Of a stretch of 10,816 nt of DNA, positions 8,652-10,816 are shown piece by piece (positions within the stretch are counted from its first letter, which is position 1; each line of letters starts with the position of its first letter). The translations under genes and the position numbers were made by a program. The DNA is from an uncultured Eubacteriales bacterium (GTDB lineage: Bacteria > Bacillota > Clostridia > Monoglobales > Firm-18), in contig CAJLYO010000038.1 in NCBI GenBank assembly GCA_905210885.1, positions 1 through 10,816 on the forward strand, in the 5' to 3' direction. The notes below the pieces were generated by a model that saw only the letters and a program-made list of their open reading frames with translations, made no database searches and was not told the DNA's origin.

Positions 8652-8732
8652 ATGAAATCGAAAAACCTCCTCATCGTACTAGCCGCCGCCGTGGTCGCTG
8701 CAGTGATATATGTGTATCACGGTGTTTTTTAA
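8652..8732 (+). CDS. Possible 26-residue single-pass membrane peptide
   Basis: ATG 8652 to TAA 8730-8732 encodes MKSKNLLIVLAAAVVAAVIY followed by VYHGVF. It has a positively charged start and then a continuous hydrophobic helix, like a signal anchor or a tiny membrane protein. Its GCC/GTC-rich codons stand out from the AT-rich surroundings. Against it: there is no clear Shine-Dalgarno sequence, no promoter, and it is the only plus-strand candidate in the window. A weak hairpin (8703-8708 with 8715-8720) followed by six T (8725-8730) overlaps its end. It may be a real small gene, the leftover N-terminus of a deleted secreted protein, or chance. Not recognised. Confidence 0.22.
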   Translation: MKSKNLLIVLAAAVVAAVIYVYHGVF

Positions 8733-8738
8733 ATATTA

Positions 8739-9872
8739 TTATTTATATCTGATTTCGCCAAAATCGGAAAGCGGCTTAAATGAGCCGTCAGCAGAAACAG
8801 CCATTGCTTTAACCCTGTCAAACTGTTTGCTGCAAACAGAAGTTACGGATTGACCGGTGTATGAAACCGTGCTGCACTGTACAAGCTTTTCGCCGTCATA
8901 AAATGCCAGCATAAGCTTGGCGCCGTGCTCCATGTTTTGAGGTGTAACGCAAACTTCCGTTCCGGCTGTCGTTTCTCTGACAGAGACAGGCACTGCCGAT
9001 GCCGAAAAACTTATTTCGGCACACTGAGGTGCGTTTATAATTGCCTCCCATTGTTCGCTTGTTCCCATATACTTCACTTTAAATGCAAAATATGGAACGT
9101 AACCGAGATTTCCGCCGGCGTCTTTTAACGATACCGGCAAAATCATATACTTAAAAGCGCTGCAGTTTGCTGCGGGAGAGCCGTTAATGGTTTCAACTCC
9201 TTCGGGAACCGTAAGGCTTTGCAGTGATTTGCATTCGCGGATTATGTAGTTTTCTATACTCCTTAAACCCGATGAAAGAGTTATGCTCTCAAGGGAGCCG
9301 CAGCAGTATATTGCCGAACCTTCAATATTCGTTACCGTGTTCGGAATTACAATGGCTTTAAGGTTTTCGCACATTGAAATTGCGTAGCTTTTAAGCGTTT
9401 TAATACCGTAGGGCAGCTTTACACTGTCTAATCCGTACGGCACCGAAATAAGGACTGTTTTATCTTTATTGTACAAAAGACCGTCCTCTGCAGAAAAATT
9501 AACGTTTTCGGCGTCAACGCTGTATTCGGAAAGCCCCGACAAGCCGGCAAAGGCATTTTCATCGATGCGTTCAACCGTTTTCGGGATAACCACACGCTTG
9601 GTATTCGGGTATGTGAAACTTACACTTGTTCCTGTGGAATCCATATTTCCGAATATATATGAACCGATTGCCTTTATTTCCTGTCCGTTTATTACTTCCG
9701 GAATAACAAAATCCTCCGGCGGCTCGCACAGGTATTTTACAAGAGTGTTGTCAACCACTGAAACATACGGCTGTGTAACATTATAGTATACGGTTGAGTT
9801 AATATCTGCGGCTTTTGTTATGTTTTGCCACTGCTCGGGTGTTCCGGCATAGAAAATGCCGTCATGATACAT
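8739..9872 (-). CDS. BspA-like leucine-rich repeat protein, C-terminal part (after in-frame TGA)
   Basis: 377 codons from ATG 9872, but this ATG is probably internal: it has no ribosome binding site and is in the same frame as the upstream piece, separated only by TGA and TCA codons. It holds two YxGTxEQW motifs (residues 8-15 and 268-275) and a series of about 23-residue LRR_5 units between residues 95 and 250, such as IPNTVTNIEGSAIYCCGSLE and VPEGVETING. A shared YNKDKTVL segment is at 134-141. The last 90 or so residues (AEISFSAS to GEIRYK) form a non-repeat beta-rich domain with FYDGEKLVQ and FDRVKAMAVS, like the C-terminal domain of many secreted Clostridia proteins. Such proteins are usually exported and adhesive or surface-bound; that is family knowledge. 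It ends in TAA. No LPXTG or membrane anchor is visible at the C-terminus. Confidence 0.75.
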   Translation of the reverse strand: MYHDGIFYAGTPEQWQNITKAADINSTVYYNVTQPYVSVVDNTLVKYLCEPPEDFVIPEVINGQEIKAIGSYIFGNMDSTGTSVSFTYPNTKRVVIPKTVERIDENAFAGLSGLSEYSVDAENVNFSAEDGLLYNKDKTVLISVPYGLDSVKLPYGIKTLKSYAISMCENLKAIVIPNTVTNIEGSAIYCCGSLESITLSSGLRSIENYIIRECKSLQSLTVPEGVETINGSPAANCSAFKYMILPVSLKDAGGNLGYVPYFAFKVKYMGTSEQWEAIINAPQCAEISFSASAVPVSVRETTAGTEVCVTPQNMEHGAKLMLAFYDGEKLVQCSTVSYTGQSVTSVCSKQFDRVKAMAVSADGSFKPLSDFGEIRYK

Positions 9873-9875
9873 TGA

Positions 9876-9878
9876 TCA
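9876..9878 (-). other. In-frame TGA splitting the LRR gene
   Basis: The minus strand reads GAA TAC TTC TGA TCA ATG TAT. The frame is the same on both sides and the repeat pattern continues across it. Aligned with the other repeats (AFYGM, AFAGL, AFGKC, AFESC), the TGA takes the variable position just after the conserved Phe. One base change from GGA, AGA, CGA, TCA, TTA or TGG would create it. Confidence 0.85.
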
Positions 9879-10816
9879 GAAGTATTCATCGCTTATGCGT
9901 TTTAATTCGGAATATATCGTAACATAGCCGACAGAGTCCATACCGTAAAACGCATTGTTCTCTATATATTCAAGATTTTTGGGCATTTCAAGTCTTTCCA
10001 GCTTATAACACTTTCCGAATGCATATTCCGGAATTACTCTGATTGAATCGGGCAGTTTGAGTTTTTCAACAGCAGAGCTTGAAAAACAGAAATCTCCGAT
10101 TTTGTTGATATTCTCCGGTAAATCTATTTCCGCAAAACGGCAGCCCGAAAATGCGGATACACCCAGTTGTGTAACGGTTGACGGAAGTTTCGGCAGCGTT
10201 TCCATCGCTTCAGGCACCTTCAAAAGCACTGTTTTATCTTTGTTGTATAAAATTCCGTTTTCGCTTGTGAAAAATTTGTTTTCCGGGTCAACATTGATTT
10301 CGGTAAGCTCATAGCAGCTTTCAAAGGCGTCGTCCTTTATTGCCGTAACTGTTTTCGGAATGTTTATAATCTTTGACGATACATCGTTTGAATCACCGAT
10401 AAGGGTTGTTACCGGCATGCCGTTAATTTCTTCCGGTATATTTAAAATTTCATCTTTGTTTCCGCCTATTGCAAATGTTCCGTCATACTCCAAAGAACCG
10501 TACTTAACTTCCGGAAGTACATATGTCTGGTTTGCATAGAGCTTTTTGACGCTTTCCCACTGCTCCGGCGTTCCGGCATAGTAGAGGTTTTTGATTTTTA
10601 AAACTGTGTTTCCGTTTTCTTCGCCATAGAAATTACGAACGTCTATTCCCGTAACGGAGGCGCCCAAATATACATTTTCCGGATAACAGCCGTCTAATGG
10701 GTACGAAAAGCTTTCCGCATCTGTAAGCACCAAGGTTTTTAAATTCTTTGCATTCTTAATACACATGAATTTTATGAGCTGCGCGTCCGTTACAAATGTC
10801 TCAAACGGCGCTGCCG
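9876..10816 (-). CDS. BspA-like leucine-rich repeat protein, upstream part (5' end outside window, ends at in-frame TGA)
   Basis: The frame is open to the window edge; codons upstream of the first visible ATG (10766) read AAPFETFVTDAQLIKF and fit the repeat style, so the true start and any signal peptide lie beyond 10816. Visible parts are a YAGTPEQW motif (10580-10557), a spacer region with the IPEEINGMPVTTL block, and LRR_5 units of about 22-23 residues such as LPDSIRVIPEYAFGKCYKLE and MPKNLEYIENNAFYGM. The YNKDKTVL segment seen in the downstream piece is also present. It stops at ISDEYF-TGA in the middle of a repeat unit. Together with 8739-9872 it makes one gene of at least 690 codons. 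Without readthrough it would give a protein lacking the C-terminal domain. The LRR family call is firm; whether the gene is functional is not settled. Confidence 0.78.
   Translation of the reverse strand, partial: AAPFETFVTDAQLIKFMCIKNAKNLKTLVLTDAESFSYPLDGCYPENVYLGASVTGIDVRNFYGEENGNTVLKIKNLYYAGTPEQWESVKKLYANQTYVLPEVKYGSLEYDGTFAIGGNKDEILNIPEEINGMPVTTLIGDSNDVSSKIINIPKTVTAIKDDAFESCYELTEINVDPENKFFTSENGILYNKDKTVLLKVPEAMETLPKLPSTVTQLGVSAFSGCRFAEIDLPENINKIGDFCFSSSAVEKLKLPDSIRVIPEYAFGKCYKLERLEMPKNLEYIENNAFYGMDSVGYVTIYSELKRISDEYF

Noticed and set aside
8703..8730. Hairpin plus T-run as a firm plus-strand terminator
   Set aside because: The stem is only 6 bp with two G-C pairs, and four bases separate it from the T-run; it was kept only as context for the small ORF.
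9845..9878. TGA in the LRR gene as a selenocysteine codon, with the CGGCAT/ATGCCG hairpin 14 nt downstream as a SECIS element
   Set aside because: LRR repeats are not a selenoprotein family, the loop (TTTCT) lacks the usual guanine/uracil features of a bacterial SECIS, and the stem is explained by codons of the D-G-I-F-Y-A-G segment.
9876..9878. Genetic code with TGA as a sense codon
   Set aside because: The Trp codon checked in rpoC is TGG, and the organism looks like a standard-code Clostridia member; no other in-frame TGA interrupts a conserved gene in the window.
1..10816. CRISPR array, insertion sequence, tRNA or rRNA gene
   Set aside because: No direct-repeat/spacer pattern, transposase-like frame, terminal inverted repeats or cloverleaf was found.

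Overview
This window looks like a chromosomal segment from a Clostridia-type Firmicute, probably an anaerobic gut lineage near Ruminococcaceae/Oscillospiraceae. That placement is inferred from protein character: the rpoB-rpoC-L7Ae-rpsL gene order of Firmicutes, an S12 with the Gram-positive N-terminal insertion, strong GGAGG-type ribosome binding sites with TTG starts, and a large leucine-rich repeat surface-type protein of the kind common in gut Clostridia. All convincing genes are on the minus strand, so biological order runs from high to low coordinates.

Layout in transcription order. (1) 10816-8739: a BspA-like leucine-rich repeat (LRR_5) protein. It is open at the window edge and is cut in two by one in-frame TGA at 9876-9878; the reading frame and repeat pattern continue unbroken on both sides. 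(2) 8738-8280: a relic-rich intergenic stretch of about 460 bases. It holds an internal fragment of a flavodoxin/FMN-reductase gene that has lost both ends, a doubtful 26-residue membrane peptide on the plus strand, a small inverted repeat, and AT-rich DNA with phased A-tracts. (3) 8279-8156: two overlapping near-consensus housekeeping promoters and a leader of about 85 nt. (4) rpoB (8155-4361) and rpoC (4324-644), separated by 36 nt. (5) a 10-bp GC-rich hairpin without a U-tract, then a second near-consensus promoter. (6) an L7Ae-family K-turn binding protein (546-292) and the first 83 codons of rpsL (250-1), the start of the str operon.

The core of the window is ordinary essential machinery: the two large RNA polymerase subunits followed by ribosomal genes. 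Its unusual points are regulatory and structural. rpoBC is not preceded by rplJL as in most Firmicutes and has its own strong promoter cluster next to what looks like a rearrangement scar. The str genes have their own promoter of the same design (TTGACA, 17-bp spacer, TG extended -10). Three of the four housekeeping genes start with TTG. RpoB carries a long acidic C-terminal tail. I see no mobile element, CRISPR array, tRNA or rRNA, and no convincing new multi-gene system.
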